Shown: positions 45,080-55,102, counted from the first letter of the stretch. The stretch is 64,000 nucleotides of DNA from Leptospira idonii (GCF_004770995.1 NZ_RQHW01000008.1:92222-156221); one strand, 5' to 3'. A program made the numbers and translations. Notes: generated by a model not told the origin, from the letters alone.

Positions 45080-46069
45080 TTATTTCCAGGAATTTCGAAT
45101 CGGCCCGTCCTCTGAAAAAAGAGACGGGTCTTTTATTTTGGAGTAGTCCCAAGCTTCCGCATAACAGGAATCTTTCGTATGAAGTGCGGGTCTCATCGCA
45201 ATGAGTTGTCCTTCTTTTTTATAAAGAGATCTTCTTCCCCAAAACCATCCGTTCAATTCTTCTTGATGAGTGTTTTTACCGTAGACTCCCCGCATATCGT
45301 ATGCTTGGTGAATCTGCTCGGAAACCTGTTTCAAACCTTCCGGGTCAACGGAGATGGAATGATCCGGCCCGTCCAAGTTTTTGTCCAAAGTGAAATGTTT
45401 TTCGATAAGAGAAGCTCCCATTCCTACTGCAATGCTCGGCGCCAATGGCCCTGCGGAATGATCAGAAAAACCGACCACATAAGGAGTCGTATCCAAGTAG
45501 AAAGGGATGGAGTTTAGATTCACTTTTTCCGCAGGAGTAGGATAAAGAGAAACACAATGTAACAGGGAAAGATTGGTTCCGTTGGTTCGAAACAAACTCA
45601 ATGTTCGAACCACTTCCTCAGGCAATGCCGCACCGGTAGATACGATCAGAGGGAGTTTTGTGGAGATCGCCTTTTCTAACAAAGGATAGTTGACGATATC
45701 TCCGGAAGCGATTTTTAAAACGGGAACTTTAAGGGAAACAAGAAGGTCCACAGATTTGAGGCAAAGTGGAGTGGAAAAAAAATCAAGGCCTTCTGCTTCC
45801 GCCGTTTTTTGAAACTCCCTATGTTTGGATTCGGAAAGTTCGTACTGTTTGAATATATCGAAAAGAAATTTGGCGTCTTTGTCCTTCTCGTTCACGAAGT
45901 CTTCCGTGATGTAAGATTGGAATTTCACCGCATCCGCCCCCGCTTTTTTTGCGGCTTGGATGGTTCGTTTGCCTATCTCCGAATCATTGTTATGATTGAG
46001 ACCGATCTCAGCGATGAGATAGGGTCTGGAAGAACGAGTGATTGTTTTTTTGCCGAGAATAAAGTCCAA
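45080..46069 (-). CDS. NeuB/SpsE-family N-acetylneuraminate-type synthase
   Basis: A 329-residue member of the sialic, legionaminic or pseudaminic acid synthase family, which condenses a hexosamine with phosphoenolpyruvate. The barrel signatures are present: LIAEIGLNHNND, AVKFQSY, VLKIASGDIVNYPLL, IVSTGA and the late VGFSDHSAG with SLIEKHFTLD and DGPDHSISV. A typical C-terminal antifreeze-like (SAF) domain is only partly present, as the protein ends soon after RRSLYKKEG. No other nonulosonic acid genes are nearby. It follows feoB by 29 bases on the same strand. Confidence 0.85.
   Translation of the reverse strand: MDFILGKKTITRSSRPYLIAEIGLNHNNDSEIGKRTIQAAKKAGADAVKFQSYITEDFVNEKDKDAKFLFDIFKQYELSESKHREFQKTAEAEGLDFFSTPLCLKSVDLLVSLKVPVLKIASGDIVNYPLLEKAISTKLPLIVSTGAALPEEVVRTLSLFRTNGTNLSLLHCVSLYPTPAEKVNLNSIPFYLDTTPYVVGFSDHSAGPLAPSIAVGMGASLIEKHFTLDKNLDGPDHSISVDPEGLKQVSEQIHQAYDMRGVYGKNTHQEELNGWFWGRRSLYKKEGQLIAMRPALHTKDSCYAEAWDYSKIKDPSLFSEDGPIRNSWK
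45104..45139 (+). terminator. Intrinsic terminator of the hisBHA-VKOR transcript, inside the convergent gene
   Basis: CCCGTCCTC (45104-45112) pairs with GAGACGGG (45121-45128) with one bulge and an A-rich loop, followed by a T-rich tract. It sits 30 bases beyond the VKOR stop but within the coding end of the NeuB-family gene on the other strand. Confidence 0.6.
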
Positions 46070-46098
46070 GAGAAACCTCTACTCTCATCATCGGCAGA

Positions 46099-48168
46099 TT
46101 AAGAAAAACCAAAAGCTTTTCCCAACTGAAAGATAAGTAAGGAAGAGGCGACTGCAAGTGCGGTCATATAGGCGAATTGAACGAAAGGCCAAACCAAACT
46201 TCCCGTTTCTTTTCTTACAACTGCCAGAGTGGACATACATTGGCTGGCAAATGCGAAGAACAGAAGCAGTGAAATTCCTGTGAGAGGAGTCCAAAGAGGG
46301 GAGCCGTCTTTTCTTTTTTCTGATCGTAAGGAATCCCTGAGAGATTCCGATTCTTCGGAGTCTTCCGTTCCATATAGCACTGCCAAGGTGGATACCATCA
46401 CTTCTCTAGCGGCAAACGAAGTGATGATGGAGATTCCTATCTTCCAATCGAAACCCATGGGAGATAAAACCGGCTCTATCGTTTTTCCCATTGTTCCGAT
46501 ATAGGACGATTCTATGGGGCTTGTTTTCCATTCCTCGTTTTCAAAACTCGCAGGGAAATTGGATAGAAACCACAATAATACTGAAATATAAAGAATCACT
46601 TGTCCTGCTGTTGTCAAAAAGGATCGAACTTTTCCCAATACGGAATGGGCGATGCTTCTAAAGGAAGGAACCATATATCTGGGAAGTTCCATAATGAAAT
46701 AGGAAGAATCTTCTTTAAACACAGTTCGGCGGAAAAGAAGTGCGAAGACGAGTGAGGTGCACATTCCCAAAAGAAACATTCCGAACAAAACGATTCCTTG
46801 CACATTGATGAATCCGAACAAAGGAGGAAGGGAAAATACCGTCCCTACGATCAGAATATAAACGGGGTATCTGGCAGAACACATCACCAAGGGAGAAACC
46901 AAAATGGTAGTGAGTCTGTCCGATTTGTTTTCGATCGTTCTGGTCCCCATAATGGCAGGTACGGCGCAGGCTGCGGAAGAAAGCAAAGGAATGAAGGATT
47001 TTCCGGATAGACCGAATCTTCCCATAAGACGGTCCATCAAAAAACTAGCACGCGCTAAATATCCTGATTCTTCTAAAATTCCTATGAATGTGAAAAGAAG
47101 TGCGATCTGAGGAACGAAAACGACCACACTTCCCACTCCCGCCATAACTCCATCCACTAACAGCGATTTTAGAGGTCCGTCTTCCAAAAGGGAACCCACT
47201 GTTCCTTGCAAAAACTGAATGCCGGATTCGATCGCATCCATGGGATATTCCGCCCAGGAAAACAATGTTTGAAACAAAATGGCCATCAATGAAAAGAAAA
47301 AAACGAATCCCCAAAAAGGATGAAGTAAAAACGCATCCGCCTTTTTCTGAAAGGCGAAATTTTCCTTGGCGGAGGCTTGCAGAACTTTTGCTAATACTTG
47401 TTTGATGAAGAAAGATTTACGTATGATTTCTTCTTGGTAAGAGAAACGGTATTCTTTGTTTTCTATCTCCTTTTTGATCCAAACTCTGGTTTCTTCCGGG
47501 AACGATTCGAAGTAACGGGAATCGGGAAGGCTGAGATCCCTGTTTACGTATTTGAAAGCTTGTGAGAGAAAAAATTCTCCGTCCGGTTCCGGGATTCCTA
47601 TCTCTTGTTTCGCTTTGGCGAAAAGAGATTCTTCTTTGGTGTCCCAAGTCCAAAGTCTTTTTTGTTTGGCGAAGTCGTTTCTAAAGACGGCTTCTTTCAG
47701 CTCCCTGACTCCCTCTCCCGATTTTGCGTTGATGAGGAATACCTTCAAACCCAGAGTTTGTTCCAATTTTTGCAGATCCAAACGGATGTTTTTTTTCTCC
47801 AAAACGTCTTTCATGGTAAGAGTCAGGATCAAAGGAACTCCCATGTCCACCATTTGAAGAAGGAACTGCATCCCTCTTTCCAGATTCAATGCATCTAATA
47901 CGTATATGGCGGCATCTTCCTGCTTTCTGGAAAGTAACACTTCATAGGCGATTTTTTTGTCTTCCGATTTCCCTCCCCATCCGTAGGTTCCAGGAAGATC
48001 GGTCAAAGACAGGGATTGTTCTCCTTGGGAAATTGTTCCCGTTTTTCTTTCGATTGTGACTCCGCTGAAGTTTCCCGTTTTTTGTCTGAGACCTGTCAAT
48101 TGATTGAAGAGAGTGGTTTTGCCGCAATTGGGATTGCCGACTAAATAAATGGTTTTTTCTGTCATCAT
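46099..48168 (-). CDS. feoB: Ferrous iron transporter FeoB
   Basis: A 689-residue Fe(II) transporter. The N-terminal G domain has G1 GNPNCGKT (11-18), a G2/switch region around NFSGVTIER and G3 DLPG (57-60). G4 reads TMKD (118-121) where most family members have NxxD, which could lower guanine specificity. The membrane domain has the Gate motifs (two related blocks near 335-400 and 550-640, with SSAACAVPAIMGTRTI and ITSFAAREVMVSTLAV). Two adjacent ATG codons can start it. It follows feoA by nine bases. Confidence 0.95.
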   Translation of the reverse strand: MMTEKTIYLVGNPNCGKTTLFNQLTGLRQKTGNFSGVTIERKTGTISQGEQSLSLTDLPGTYGWGGKSEDKKIAYEVLLSRKQEDAAIYVLDALNLERGMQFLLQMVDMGVPLILTLTMKDVLEKKNIRLDLQKLEQTLGLKVFLINAKSGEGVRELKEAVFRNDFAKQKRLWTWDTKEESLFAKAKQEIGIPEPDGEFFLSQAFKYVNRDLSLPDSRYFESFPEETRVWIKKEIENKEYRFSYQEEIIRKSFFIKQVLAKVLQASAKENFAFQKKADAFLLHPFWGFVFFFSLMAILFQTLFSWAEYPMDAIESGIQFLQGTVGSLLEDGPLKSLLVDGVMAGVGSVVVFVPQIALLFTFIGILEESGYLARASFLMDRLMGRFGLSGKSFIPLLSSAACAVPAIMGTRTIENKSDRLTTILVSPLVMCSARYPVYILIVGTVFSLPPLFGFINVQGIVLFGMFLLGMCTSLVFALLFRRTVFKEDSSYFIMELPRYMVPSFRSIAHSVLGKVRSFLTTAGQVILYISVLLWFLSNFPASFENEEWKTSPIESSYIGTMGKTIEPVLSPMGFDWKIGISIITSFAAREVMVSTLAVLYGTEDSEESESLRDSLRSEKRKDGSPLWTPLTGISLLLFFAFASQCMSTLAVVRKETGSLVWPFVQFAYMTALAVASSLLIFQLGKAFGFS

Positions 48169-48177
48169 GAACTTATG

Positions 48178-48441
48178 TTATGTGGTGGAAGGAATGATTT
48201 CTTCCTTCACCAATATGAATTTACAATCGGAGAGACGAAGTCCTACTTTGCTTCCTCCTATGAGGACGATCATTTTATTTTGACTGGGGACCGTATTTAA
48301 GATTCTCAGTTTCGCTCCCGGGAAAAAACCCAGTTCGAGTAACTCGGTCAAAAAATGAGAAGGGGTCTGCGAATCGAAAGAGACAATCTCTCCGAAAGAA
48401 TTTTCTTTCAAAAGATCCAAACCGGGAAAGGAAGACTTCAT
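48178..48441 (-). CDS. feoA: FeoA domain protein (SH3-like accessory to FeoB)
   Basis: An 87-residue FeoA protein, a cytoplasmic SH3-like domain that supports FeoB. The signature is visible in LTELLELGFFPGAKLRILN, followed by the beta-strand KMIVLIGGSKVGLRLSDCKFILV. The order is AarF kinase gene, feoA, feoB on the minus strand. The gaps are 18 and nine bases, so the three are likely cotranscribed. I see no Fur-box candidate I would trust upstream of the operon. Confidence 0.9.
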   Translation of the reverse strand: MKSSFPGLDLLKENSFGEIVSFDSQTPSHFLTELLELGFFPGAKLRILNTVPSQNKMIVLIGGSKVGLRLSDCKFILVKEEIIPSTT

Positions 48442-48459
48442 ATTCGGATTCGCCTTTGT

Positions 48460-49764
48460 TCAGTTTGCTATGAATTTGCCGGTATCCCGGAAGAGATTGA
48501 TTTCCGGGGCCATTGATTTTACATAACGGTCGAAATATAACATCTGTTTCATAAGGAGTGCGAACTCTCTCGGGATCTTCAGACCGTTTTTCTCTGCGAT
48601 ATCTTTCAGATCATACATGATTCTATTGACTTTGGATTCGTCGAATTGGGTTGCATCTCCCGTCGCCATAGATTCGTAGATATTTTCCATCTCTTCGAAG
48701 AGAGTCTCCAATTGTTCCGCAAGCGCATCCGGATTCACTCCTCTGTCCGTGGAATCCATCGCAACGAGTCCTTCCGCTACCAATCTGGGTTCCCCCATTC
48801 CGATCCCTTGGGTAAACAGCATAAGACCTTTCCAAACATTAGGTGAGATGCGTCCTACGATCCCGAAATCGATGAATCCGATCTGACCGTCTTTTAAGAC
48901 CATTACGTTTCCTGCATGTACGTCTGCATGGAAAAATCCTTTGGAAGCCAAGGAAGAAAACCAAATTTCCAAGGCATCGTTCAAAACCTTTCTGGGATTG
49001 TTCGTAAAATTGCGAAGTCCTGCTTCGTCCGTGATAGGGACTCCGTAGAATCTTTCCATAGTGAGCACTTGTTTTGTGGAAAGTCCATGATAGACTCTGG
49101 GAACTTTCGCTCTGGTTTCTCCCGTTTTTAAAAGATACTCTTCGAACTCTTCTATGTTCCTTGCTTCTTGAATGAAATCGATTTCCTGAAGGATGGAAGT
49201 TTGGAATTCTTGGAACATTCCCGTAAGTCCCGATTTTTTGAATTCGGGAGCGATCCATTCCAGAATTTTAGTCAAAAGTCCTAAAATCTGCATATCCGTT
49301 TTGAGTGTCACTTGGATGTCGGGACGTTGTACTTTTACTACAACATCTAATCCGTCTTTGGTGATTGCAGGATGCACCTGAGCGATGGATGCCGATGCCA
49401 AAGGGACTTCCGTGAAACTATGAAAAACGTTTTTGATTTTATCGCCAAGTTCTCGTTCTACGATATGTCTGATCTCATTGTAGCTGACCGGTCGAACCGA
49501 ATCCAAACACTTCTGCATCTCTTCTACATATTCCCCCGGAAAGAGGGAAGGGGCGCTTGCAATGAATTGACCTAATTTGATGTAGGTTGCTCCCAAGGAC
49601 TCGAAAGATTCCCTCAGTGAGATTGCGATTTCTTTATGGTTCGCTTTGCCTGTTGCCAGTTTGGCAAGGATGGATGCTGCCTTTGTAGTAAAGACAAGAC
49701 TGGAATGTACGACTCGTAAACTTGAGTTCATTCCAAAGGATAGGTAGTCGGAAATGGAATCCAT
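48460..49764 (-). CDS. AarF/UbiB (ABC1) family atypical kinase
   Basis: A 434-residue member of the UbiB family. The A-rich/KxGQ element is YIKLGQFIASAPSLFPGEYVEE (given in two parts: YIKLGQ, then SLFPGEYVEE) near residues 56-80. VVVKVQRPDI holds the nucleotide-binding Lys, and FHADVHAGNVMV with FIDFGIVGR (around 280-310) holds the catalytic loop and metal-binding Asp. These proteins act in ubiquinone or isoprenoid lipid handling at the membrane, as ATPases rather than protein kinases. It heads the feoAB transcript, an arrangement I do not recognise as standard. Confidence 0.9.
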   Translation of the reverse strand: MDSISDYLSFGMNSSLRVVHSSLVFTTKAASILAKLATGKANHKEIAISLRESFESLGATYIKLGQFIASAPSLFPGEYVEEMQKCLDSVRPVSYNEIRHIVERELGDKIKNVFHSFTEVPLASASIAQVHPAITKDGLDVVVKVQRPDIQVTLKTDMQILGLLTKILEWIAPEFKKSGLTGMFQEFQTSILQEIDFIQEARNIEEFEEYLLKTGETRAKVPRVYHGLSTKQVLTMERFYGVPITDEAGLRNFTNNPRKVLNDALEIWFSSLASKGFFHADVHAGNVMVLKDGQIGFIDFGIVGRISPNVWKGLMLFTQGIGMGEPRLVAEGLVAMDSTDRGVNPDALAEQLETLFEEMENIYESMATGDATQFDESKVNRIMYDLKDIAEKNGLKIPREFALLMKQMLYFDRYVKSMAPEINLFRDTGKFIAN

Positions 49765-49879
49765 AGGGCAATTTTATGACCCGAGTGAGGTCCGAAAACG
49801 AGAAAAATCCCTTCCTTTCCTCCAAATGAATTAGAGTTGCAGGATTAGGTGACCTCTAAAAACTAATCAAATCACCCCC

Positions 49880-51880
49880 ATGAGCCAAGAGAGTGTATTG
49901 TACCAAGAGCTAGAAAAGCTCGATTTGAACGAAATCAAGAAGATTGCGACTCTTTGGAACATCCAGAAATTGCCAGGAAAGGACAAAAAGTCCACAATTC
50001 TGGGCCTAATGGAGATTTTTCAGAACGAATTTTACCTCAAAGGGGTTTTGGAGAAGTTCACTCCTCTCCAAGTCAACATTCTCACTTCCATTCTCAAGAA
50101 CAAAGGGGTCATGACCCTGGGGGAAATCTCCCGAAAAGTAAACATCCCTCCTATCAACGTGGAGATGGAACTGAATGTTCTACGCAAATACTACCTGGTC
50201 TACCAAAGAAAGAACAGGGAACGTCTTACTAATAATTTAGATAAATACCATGCTTACGATGAGTATCTCAAACTCATCAAAGTAGAATCGAATCCTAAGG
50301 GCGAAAAATTCAAATTTTCCATCGAAAAATCTCTGAACAAATCCACTTATGCGGAGATTCCTAACGAGTGGAAAGACGCGACAGGAGCCAAAAAACAAGA
50401 CACTGTCGAAAACTTTTTAGTCCATGCTCTCTCCAAAGAAGTTCTCCAAAAGGTAATAGATTCTTTAGGCGATTTCGATCGCGATGTGCTTCATAAGATC
50501 TACACTCATGGCGGTGTCATTGAAGCGGATACAATCCGTAACTATATCACAGTCAATAGAGGTAAGTTCGAACAATCTATCCCTCTTCTTGCTTCTTTAT
50601 ATCTGATTCGAGACATCTATTATGTGGAAGACAAGTTCATTCGTGTGATTGTCATCCCTAAGGAAATTCTCGATTTCCTTCAGTTCTCTCCGATTTTACC
50701 TCCTGTTAAAAAAGGAACTAGAGTTCGTCAGGAAAAAATCAGTGCGAACGGTTTGGACTTCTTCCTAAATGTTAAGAAATTAATTTCCTATATTTCCAGA
50801 AAGGGTTTGAATCTGGCTAAATCCGGCAAGATCAAACAAGCGGATCACAAACGCACCGAAACGGAACTACTTTCTCCTGATATCGAAATTTTTCCCGAGA
50901 AAAGCCAAGTTTATCAAATCGAACTTATACTTCCCATTTTAAAATTGTTAGGTTACGTCGACATCAAAGGTGAGAATGTAATCCTTACTAGCGAAACCGA
51001 CGAGTTCCTCAAAAAAGATATTTTCGAGATTATGAAAGTGGTCATTCACGAAGTGAATGAAGCTCGCACAAGAAGACTCAGCCCACCTGAAGTGTTCACT
51101 GCGGCGGAAGTTCCTTTTTATGAAAAAGGAATTTTAGACAAAACTGTGAAGCTGATTATGGCTCACGGAAAAATCAATGTATCCGTCATTTTTTCCCATA
51201 TCGTAAGAGATCATTTGGTATTCGCACCGACTTTTCAAATCAAAACTTACGAAGAAGATCTGGCTGATCTTAGAAAAGAAATTATTTCCGCTATCTTTTA
51301 CTTACAATTATTCGGTCTTATCGAAGTAGAGTATCCTCAACGAAACCTTAGTTTGGCGGAGTTAGGAAAACATTATTTCAATCACGATCCTCTCGCTACG
51401 CTTACGGAAAAAGGCGGGATCACGATCAACCCGGACTTCTCGATCATCGCTTTCCCGGATCGAGTTTCCATCAATGGAATTCATTTATTAAAAGCTTTCT
51501 GTGAACTGAAAGATTACGACAGAGTTTATACTTTCGTTTTGACCAAGGATTCCTTCCAGTTGGGAGTACTTCTCGGTTACGAAAAAGAAACTTTCGTTCA
51601 ATTTTTAAGAGAATCCAGCAAAGCGGAATTGGCGCAAAACCTGCTCTTCTTGTTAGATGATTGGGGCAATAATTTGCCTATCGTCACAATCACGGAAGAT
51701 TCCGTTCTTCTCAGAACGAAAGATGCTCAGGTGATGGAATTGCTTCTAGGTCAGATCAAAGGTAAAAAATTCGTTTTGGAAGAAGTGAGCCCGACAGGGA
51801 TCATCATTGAAAAATCGAAGGTGATGGAAGTGATTGCGATTGCAGAGAAGCTCAATATGATCATTCGTCTGAATCGCTGA
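49880..51880 (+). CDS. Winged-helix protein with helicase-associated (Helicase_C_3/XPB-like) domain
   Basis: A 666-residue cytoplasmic protein. The N-terminus (about 1-115) contains SAP-like and winged-helix segments ([16 protein letters not shown], then [20 protein letters not shown]). From about residue 510, [14 protein letters not shown], then [21 protein letters not shown], and [11 protein letters not shown] match the Helicase_C_3 domain found in XPB-type helicases and in stand-alone relatives. No Walker motifs are seen, so it is not itself a helicase. It may bind DNA in repair or transcription. The first ATG has no obvious Shine-Dalgarno (CACCCCC precedes it). Confidence 0.72.
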   Translation: MSQESVLYQELEKLDLNEIKKIATLWNIQKLPGKDKKSTILGLMEIFQNEFYLKGVLEKFTPLQVNILTSILKNKGVMTLGEISRKVNIPPINVEMELNVLRKYYLVYQRKNRERLTNNLDKYHAYDEYLKLIKVESNPKGEKFKFSIEKSLNKSTYAEIPNEWKDATGAKKQDTVENFLVHALSKEVLQKVIDSLGDFDRDVLHKIYTHGGVIEADTIRNYITVNRGKFEQSIPLLASLYLIRDIYYVEDKFIRVIVIPKEILDFLQFSPILPPVKKGTRVRQEKISANGLDFFLNVKKLISYISRKGLNLAKSGKIKQADHKRTETELLSPDIEIFPEKSQVYQIELILPILKLLGYVDIKGENVILTSETDEFLKKDIFEIMKVVIHEVNEARTRRLSPPEVFTAAEVPFYEKGILDKTVKLIMAHGKINVSVIFSHIVRDHLVFAPTFQIKTYEEDLADLRKEIISAIFYLQLFGLIEVEYPQRNLSLAELGKHYFNHDPLATLTEKGGITINPDFSIIAFPDRVSINGIHLLKAFCELKDYDRVYTFVLTKDSFQLGVLLGYEKETFVQFLRESSKAELAQNLLFLLDDWGNNLPIVTITEDSVLLRTKDAQVMELLLGQIKGKKFVLEEVSPTGIIIEKSKVMEVIAIAEKLNMIIRLNR

Positions 51881-51918
51881 TCTTTTTTGTTCTTAGTTTT
51901 TTAACTCGAAAGTTATTT

Positions 51919-52212
51919 CTATTTTTTCTCCGAAACGATTTCCGGATCTGTTACTTTGATTTTGGATTTGAATTCCCATTTGCGAAAAGGGGACACCGCA
52001 TCGAGACGTTCCTGAGTCACAAAGAAGAGTCTGTCTCCGTATTTCACTAGTCCGCCTCTGTAATAGGCATATTTCGTTTTGTGATCGATGGTTCCCAGTT
52101 CTGTGACTTTATTCCAATCTTCGCAAGTTTTGAGAGAAGGTACCTTCCTTAAATGTAACTCTTTAATTGAATTTTCTTTTACTGCGTCGCGAAGGACTTT
52201 TTCCCATTCCAT
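51919..52212 (-). CDS. Hypothetical protein, 97 residues
   Basis: A small soluble protein without a recognised family. It has an amphipathic N-terminus (MEWEKVLRDAVKENSIKEL) and a beta-rich middle (YAYYRGGLVKYGDRLFFVTQERLDAV), which could be a compact ligand- or RNA-binding fold. It lies 45 bases downstream of lnt on the same strand and may be cotranscribed. One Cys only. Function unknown. Confidence 0.6.
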   Translation of the reverse strand: MEWEKVLRDAVKENSIKELHLRKVPSLKTCEDWNKVTELGTIDHKTKYAYYRGGLVKYGDRLFFVTQERLDAVSPFRKWEFKSKIKVTDPEIVSEKK

Positions 52213-52257
52213 ATTCGAATAGCCTTTCTTGCCTTATGTAAATTTCAATTTCATTTT

Positions 52258-53982
52258 TTAATTTTGCTTCGAAAGAGGAAAAAGACCTCTTGCGGCCAAA
52301 AATGCAAAAATTAGACTCAAACCCGCAATAATTCGGAAAGGATAGGGTCCTAAATTCCGAAAGAGAGTGGGAATCCCTCCCCGAATGATTGGGATATTTA
52401 CGTAGATGATCGCTTCTTTTTCGAAGGGGCTTGCTTCTACGATTTCTCTTCCCCAGGGATCGAAGATTTGAGTCACTCCGGAAACCGCCGAACGTACTAT
52501 AGGTGTTCCCGTCTCTATGGCTCTCATCATGGCAGCTCCCGAATGTTGGTAAGATTCTCTTTCCGATTGAAACCAAGAATCGTTTGTCAGATTGACGATC
52601 AAGTCGGGGGCGGAACCTGTTCCGTATCGTTTCTGCACCAAATCGGGATCCATAACCTCATAACAAATCAATGAAGAGATAAAAAATTGAGAAGTCGAAA
52701 GAGTTAGGCCTTCTTTCGGAACAGCTTCCGATTCGAAAAGGGAGACCGGATTTAGGATCAAATCTTCGTTCTCGGAAATCCTTTCGATTAGGTTTCTGTT
52801 TGTCCCAGGTATATTTCCGCTTTTAGAGAGTACGAACATCCCAGAGTTTTTACCTTCCTTATGGGAAGAAGCTTCCGGAAATATATTTCTCAGGATCGGC
52901 AGGCTCGATTCGAAAGGAAGGTATTCTCCGAAAGGGAGGAGTTTTTGTTTGTAATATCTTTCCACAGATTGCCTTTCGAAATTGAGAAGACCTGCGCTGT
53001 TCCTAGTTCCATCATCTAATATAAGTTCATTGAATAGAATGGTAGTGTTTCCCGTTTTGGAAAGGTATTCCAGAATTCCTAAGAATGTGGAAGAATAGGT
53101 TTCTTTCGATTCTTCCTTTTGGGATGTTCCATGAAAAGGAACGCTGGATTCGGGAAAAATCAAAAGATCGATCGCTTTAGGAGAACGAAGGATCGCCTCT
53201 TTTCCCATATCCAAAACGGTTTGTAATGTTTTGCCTATATATTCTTTATTTTCTCTAAGTTCCAATTTCGCAAAACTAGGATTAGGTTGTATCGCTGCCG
53301 CGAAAATTTCCCCTTGGGTCTCAGGAGTTCTGAATAGGACCAGTACATCGTAGGATAAAATCAAAAGAACAGTGCTGATCAGTGCGATATTCAATTTGCG
53401 AAATGCAGTAGAAGGATTCGTTTGTTTCCCTTTCGATTTATTTTCTCGATAGATGCGAAAGAAATGGTAGGAGGTTGCTGCGAAAAACCATCCTACCGCA
53501 CCTAAACCTTCCACTCCCGCCGCACTTGCAAACTGACGTAAGATGGAGTTCCCTCGAAAAAAATCTCCCCAATAGACTGGAAAAATCATAGGGCTCAACC
53601 AATCGCTGATCAAGGAAAGGGAAGGGTATCCGATGATAAGGAAAAAGGTGTAAGGAAGTTCTTCTTTTCTGAATCTTTCGAATGCCCATTTTCCTATATA
53701 AAAAAAGAAGATTTTATAAAAAGAGAAAAGCCCGTAGACTAGAAAACAAATGCATACTACAGGCCAGCTTGCACCTGTTAAATTTTGTGCGGCAGTGAAG
53801 ATCCATGTGAATGCGAAGATTGTGATGGAAAAGGAAAATAAAAATCCATAAAACAGGATCGATTTGAAACTTGTTTCCCCGGTGATTGTTTCCAAATGAC
53901 GGATGAGAACCCAAAGACCTAACAGACTGCATAGACTGGAAGCGATGGGATCTAATCCCAAGGCCAGAAAGATAGTGGCCAA
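52258..53982 (-). CDS. lnt: Apolipoprotein N-acyltransferase
   Basis: A protein of at least 574 residues that adds the third acyl chain to bacterial lipoproteins at the inner membrane. The N-terminal half has about eight helices. The nitrilase-like domain follows with catalytic Glu in LLIFPESSVPF, the Lys in KQKLLPFGEYLPFES, and Cys in SLICYEVMDPD, matching the E. coli triad (Glu267, Lys335, Cys387). A final helix closes the protein. TTG 53982 truncates the first membrane helix; CTG 54024, in frame and preceded at six bases by AAGGAA, would give 588 residues and a full N-terminus (KHKQSFPTLLTIPL). The gene follows the lipase foldase gene. Confidence 0.88.
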   Translation of the reverse strand: MATIFLALGLDPIASSLCSLLGLWVLIRHLETITGETSFKSILFYGFLFSFSITIFAFTWIFTAAQNLTGASWPVVCICFLVYGLFSFYKIFFFYIGKWAFERFRKEELPYTFFLIIGYPSLSLISDWLSPMIFPVYWGDFFRGNSILRQFASAAGVEGLGAVGWFFAATSYHFFRIYRENKSKGKQTNPSTAFRKLNIALISTVLLILSYDVLVLFRTPETQGEIFAAAIQPNPSFAKLELRENKEYIGKTLQTVLDMGKEAILRSPKAIDLLIFPESSVPFHGTSQKEESKETYSSTFLGILEYLSKTGNTTILFNELILDDGTRNSAGLLNFERQSVERYYKQKLLPFGEYLPFESSLPILRNIFPEASSHKEGKNSGMFVLSKSGNIPGTNRNLIERISENEDLILNPVSLFESEAVPKEGLTLSTSQFFISSLICYEVMDPDLVQKRYGTGSAPDLIVNLTNDSWFQSERESYQHSGAAMMRAIETGTPIVRSAVSGVTQIFDPWGREIVEASPFEKEAIIYVNIPIIRGGIPTLFRNLGPYPFRIIAGLSLIFAFLAARGLFPLSKQN

Positions 53983-54052
53983 GGGGATGGTGAGTAAAGT
54001 TGGGAAAGATTGTTTGTGTTTCAGGATAACTTCCTTAGTTAGAAAAGAATTT

Positions 54053-55102
54053 TTACTCTGTTAGTTCCTTCATATTCTTTTCGTATTCTTGTCTGCGTGT
54101 ATATTCTTCCGCAAGTTCTTTGCTTCCTAAGATTTGAGTTCTCATCTCTAATAGTTTTTTTTCTTTTTCTTTCTCAGGTAGGTTCGGATTTTTTCTGAGA
54201 TATTCCTCTTCTTCTTTGGCGAGTTTTTTCTCTCTTTCCTCTTCTTCCTTCATGTCTTTTAAGACTTTTTCCATCCTTTCGTTTCCGTCTTTTCCAAAGT
54301 AACGAATTCGAATTTCTTTTTCTTTTGTATCTCTTTGGCTAGAATCCAATTTGGAAAGTTCTATATTTCTTAATTCCATTTCGGTTTCAAATTTCCCGAA
54401 CTTAGGTTCTCTAGCTTGTACAGATTCGTAATAGTTGCCGAATGTTTTTTTTCTAAACTGATCGTATTGACGGATCCTTTCGTCTCCGCTTACGTTTTTG
54501 GTTTCATCTAAGAATTGTTTTCGATTGAAACTAAATTCGGCAGTGGTTTCTTCTAGGCCGAAAACTAAGTTTGCATCGTCATTGGAAAAAAATTTCCTTC
54601 TGAAGTTTTTCACCAATTCGTATTTTTCTTGGTTGGAAATATCTTTAGGAGTTTCGAATTGAACCATTGCTTCTTCGTAACGAAGGTATCCGTTCAGGAG
54701 GGTCATCAGATGTTTTGCTTCTTCTTCCGAATATTGGTTTTTTAGGAAAGCTTTGATATATTCATTGCATTGTTCTCTGGTGCTTCCTTCCGGGCATTGT
54801 CTTCTGAGGGTCCAAAGTTCGGAAACCAGATTGATTTCTCCCGATCTCACTCTGTCCATGATCTCGTCGAATCGGAGAAATCTTCCATCAGGTTGAAATA
54901 GATTTTTGGAACTTTCCAAGTAGTAGGGATCGACTTCGAATCCATCTCCCGAGCTGGAAAAATAAGATTGAGCTTTGTCATTTGGATTCTCCTCTTCGTT
55001 TTGGGTTTGTTCCGGGCTGCCGGAGAAGACTTTGATTAGGATCAGAATGAGAACCAAAGCAGAAAGAGAGGAGAGTAAGATTAGGATTAATTTTCTATTC
55101 AT
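54053..55102 (-). CDS. lifO: Lipase-specific foldase (Lif)
   Basis: A 349-residue inner-membrane chaperone. One N-terminal helix (about 5-26) anchors it, a low-complexity linker follows, then a long helical, highly charged domain that wraps the lipase. Family landmarks are LFQPDGRFLRFDEIMDRVRSG and the central LVFGLEETTAEFSFNRKQF, which resembles the FG-EE helix of Pseudomonas and Burkholderia Lif. The Glu/Lys-rich tail (270-320) is longer in charge runs than usual. Start ATG 55102 is preferred to TTG 55117. It lies directly downstream of the lipase, the usual lip-lif order. Confidence 0.85.
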   Translation of the reverse strand: MNRKLILILLSSLSALVLILILIKVFSGSPEQTQNEEENPNDKAQSYFSSSGDGFEVDPYYLESSKNLFQPDGRFLRFDEIMDRVRSGEINLVSELWTLRRQCPEGSTREQCNEYIKAFLKNQYSEEEAKHLMTLLNGYLRYEEAMVQFETPKDISNQEKYELVKNFRRKFFSNDDANLVFGLEETTAEFSFNRKQFLDETKNVSGDERIRQYDQFRKKTFGNYYESVQAREPKFGKFETEMELRNIELSKLDSSQRDTKEKEIRIRYFGKDGNERMEKVLKDMKEEEEREKKLAKEEEEYLRKNPNLPEKEKEKKLLEMRTQILGSKELAEEYTRRQEYEKNMKELTE

